This document shows, piece after piece, positions 61,490-64,000 of a stretch of DNA of 64,000 bases. The stretch's first letter is position 1, and every line of letters begins with the position of its first letter. A program made the position numbers and the translations under genes. The stretch comes from Hippopus hippopus (lineage: Eukaryota > Mollusca > Bivalvia > Cardiida > Cardiidae): assembly GCA_946811185.2 (NCBI GenBank), contig OX328108.1, positions 34,160,493 through 34,224,492 of the forward strand, given 5' to 3'. The notes under the pieces are model-generated. The model was not told the DNA's origin. It searched no databases and saw only the letters and a list, made by a program, of their open reading frames with translations.

Positions 61490-63375
61490 ATCCCCCCCCA
61501 CAAACTTCGTTGGTGAGGGGGTATATAGGAGTCACCGTGTCTCTAGCTTTTTTGTCCGAGCTATTTCTCAGTAACTACTGGACAGACAGTCAAACTTCAT
61601 AGAAAGTTTCAGTACCAAGCAAAGATGTGCATATTATAATTTGGTTATGGTTTAGTGATTTTTCAATGAGTTACAGCCCTTTCATGAAATTTTTTGTCCA
61701 AGCTATTTCTCAGTAAGTACTGGACGAGTTTAACTCAAACTTCATAGGAAGTTTAAATACAGAGAAAAGATGTGCAAATCATAATTTGATGATGGTTAAG
61801 CGATTAACCAATGAGTTATGGTCCTTTGATGAATTTTTTGTCCAAGCAATTACTCAATCAATCTTTAGGAAGTTTCAGTACTAAACAAAGATGTTCATGT
61901 TATAATTCGATTATGGATGAATGACTTTCAATTGAATTATGGCCCTTTGATGTTATTTTTTTATGTACCAGCTATTTTATAATAACTACAAAACTGATTT
62001 CAAGCAAACTTCATAGGAAGTTTTAATATGAAGCAAACATGTGCACATTATAATTTAGTTAAATATTGTACGAATGAGTTATGGCACTTTGAAGAATTTT
62101 TTTGACCAAATTTTTTCTCAATAACTACTAAACAGTTTTCTATCAAATTTCATAGGAAGTTTTAATGCAAAGCAAAGATATTATAAGTTGGTTATTGTTA
62201 ATTGATTTGCCAATGAGTTTTTGCCCTTTGATAAATTTTCAAAGCATTCTTTGTCCAAGCTATTTCAGTGTTGTTCCTGGGTCAAAAATATTAGGGGATA
62301 CCAGTGTCTCCCTGAGTATTTAGGGGACATTCTGTAAAAGAGAGGGACAAAGATCACTTCAAACAAAGTGACTTTATGCCTGTAAAGTGTACTTTTATGC
62401 ATATAACTACAACCTTCATCACAAACAAATGGTTTTGAAAGTTTTAAAGCAAACTCGCTACAAACTTGACATATACCCTATAGAATCATTCACTCATAAC
62501 CATGTGAATTTACCCGGCCACTCCTGAAATTTCCTATTTTCTGTTTGGATTTAGAGCAAGATTCTTCCGTTATTCCTGCTGTCATTAGTCTATTTCCCCA
62601 CTTTACTTTCCAAAGGTAGGAAATTTGTAGCTGACGACGTTTACACACCATGATGCATACAGACTGCTTAACTAAATATTGTTAAATGCTACACAACAAT
62701 AATTTGATAAAAATGAGATGCAATCTTGTAACTTTACATACCCCTACAGACTGGTCACCAATATTATGCTCAACAGTACAGGATAACTAATGAAAAAATT
62801 CGAGACACAGTCTATGGTTTGCTAATCCACTATAGAACAAAACAGAATGCATGTATCAGACAATGTATAGTGAGAAAATTTAGAACTTTAGCAAGCCTGA
62901 TATGCGATTTACGGCCCACACTTCTGCATTTTTGGGGTGACATTTTCAAAAAAAAAATTGCGCCAATCCCACGATGGCATGGCCTAGGCACAACACTATA
63001 TTTTACCATAACTGGGACAGACAAACTTAAATAACAAGTAAAGGTGCATATTATTGTGGTTGCTTTGATGTGTTTTCTTGATCAAATTATGTCAGTGGTA
63101 TTTCTCAATTATTTACTTGGTTCAATCAAACTTCAGGAACCTTTCAACAGCAAACACATATGTACCCGTTATAACTATTATTATCATTATGGTTGGATGA
63201 TTTTCTACTGAGTTATGGCCCATTGGTGTATTTTACTTATCAATCTTTCTCAATTGTATTTCTCACTTTTTACTGGAAAGATTTTGGTCAAATTTCAAAC
63301 AGGGAACAATTGTATTGTAATTATGTTTGAATGATTTTCTACTGAGTCACGGAATGTTTCTGCACTAAGTCATGT
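61490..63375 (+). mobile_element. TT-type or related element, ~155-bp array, with insertion
   Basis: Starts with a hairpin-like 'ATATCCCCCCCCACAAACTT' / 'GAGGGGGTATAT'. Units share 'AAGCTATTTCTCAGTAA', 'AAACTTCATAGGAAGTTT' and 'AATGAGTTATGGCCCTTTGA'. They are interrupted at 62266-62998 and continue diverged to about 63375. No clear 3-prime tip was found. Confidence 0.55.
62266..62998. mobile_element. TIR element (possibly hAT-like), 733 bp
   Basis: CAGTGTTGTTCCTGGGTCA on the left mirrors TGGCCTAGGCACAACACTA on the right. TATTT lies directly outside both ends. The surrounding array resumes after it. No transposase frame was recognised. Confidence 0.55.
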
Positions 63376-64000
63376 CTATTGAAGAATTTCTCAATAGCTA
63401 ATTCTTTGAATTAAATACATATATGGCTGTATTAATGTATTTGGATGCCATCTAATTATTTTGCTTGTTTACGGTACCCTTGCCCCATTGATGAACATTT
63501 ATAAATAATGCCTAATTAATTAATTGACCATTTTGCATCTTGCAACAGAAAACTTTGGAAAACATTTTTTTTTAATCATTTGTTTTTGGCCTCTTTTACA
63601 AATCCACATTTGATTTTTTCTGTACTGGTAAAATAAGTATCTTTTTAAAAGAGTAAATAGAATTCATCAAAAGGATGGCGAGCGGAGTGCACTACGTCAT
63701 GAGGGGTATGGGAGAGAGGCCCATTTCAGGTTACTTTTCAAAGTATCTTTATTTTTTTTTAGTATTTATTACCTGTGTAAAGCTCTCTTACATTTTTGAC
63801 CGAGGCATTCTGTATTTTTTGTGACAAAGAGTTACTCCTTGGAGAAAGGAGAAAATGCTTCATACAAATATTCCTTCTTTTTCCACAATGACAACTAAGG
63901 TGATCTTTCTGAGGTTGTATAAAGACAGGATTTGTTTGGTAAGGGGAGCAATATGACTTTTTTATATCCATCCAATTGCCAGTTCATGAAACCTTGAGGT
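63376..64000. other. Intronic tail with one FB1 remnant
   Basis: An eroded fold-back copy is seen at about 63825-63945 ('GAGAAAGGAGAAAATGCTTC', 'TTCTTTTTCCACAATGACAA', 'ATTTGTTTGGTAAGGGG'). Otherwise AT-rich, no exon recognised. Confidence 0.45.

Overview
The window is AT-rich eukaryotic DNA from an invertebrate, most likely a heterodont bivalve mollusc. This is inferred from the exon/intron gene structure and from the repeats: TT-inserted elements with tandem cores of about 150 bp (resembling bivalve 'pearl'/Helentron-type elements), tRNA-derived SINEs, TTAA-flanked fold-back MITEs and an antisense DIRS retrotransposon. The species cannot be fixed from the sequence alone.

One host gene is visible. 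It lies on the + strand and occupies nearly the whole window, entering before base 2688 and continuing past 61144. Nine small exons (2688-2803, 24471-24550, 27033-27197, 38718-38817, 53227-53774, 56899-57123, 58670-58803, 59919-60170, 61025-61144) join in one continuous reading phase into about 579 codons. They encode roughly six consecutive PKD (Ig-like) domains, best explained as the ectodomain of a polycystin-1-like membrane receptor. Neither the start, nor the REJ/GPS region, nor the channel-like membrane region is in the window.

More than 95 percent of the window is intron made of nested repeats. 1-2.6 kb: TT-type array element with a SINE inside. 3-24 kb: fold-back MITEs, TT-type arrays (6.2-7.7, 11-13.2, 17.4-20 kb), a hAT-like element at 4.3 kb, a TIR element at 16.0-16.7 kb and MITEs. 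27.3-29.9 kb: two more arrays. 30.3-38.2 kb: a decayed DIRS retrotransposon on the - strand (gag, RT, RNase H, tyrosine recombinase), itself split by a 2166-bp TT insertion and sitting in a fold-back MITE. 39-40 kb: a hAT-like element inside a SINE. 40.5-48.7 kb: almost continuous tandem-core arrays. 49-61 kb: dense fold-back MITEs between the last six exons. 61.5-63.4 kb: another array with an inserted TIR element.

The most interesting host feature is a local tandem multiplication of a single PKD exon (58670-59167). It has one good copy, one copy with intact splice sites but an in-frame stop as its first full codon, one decayed copy and one fragment, separated by only about 20 bp. No bacterial genes, CRISPR arrays, rRNA genes or bona fide tRNA genes were seen.
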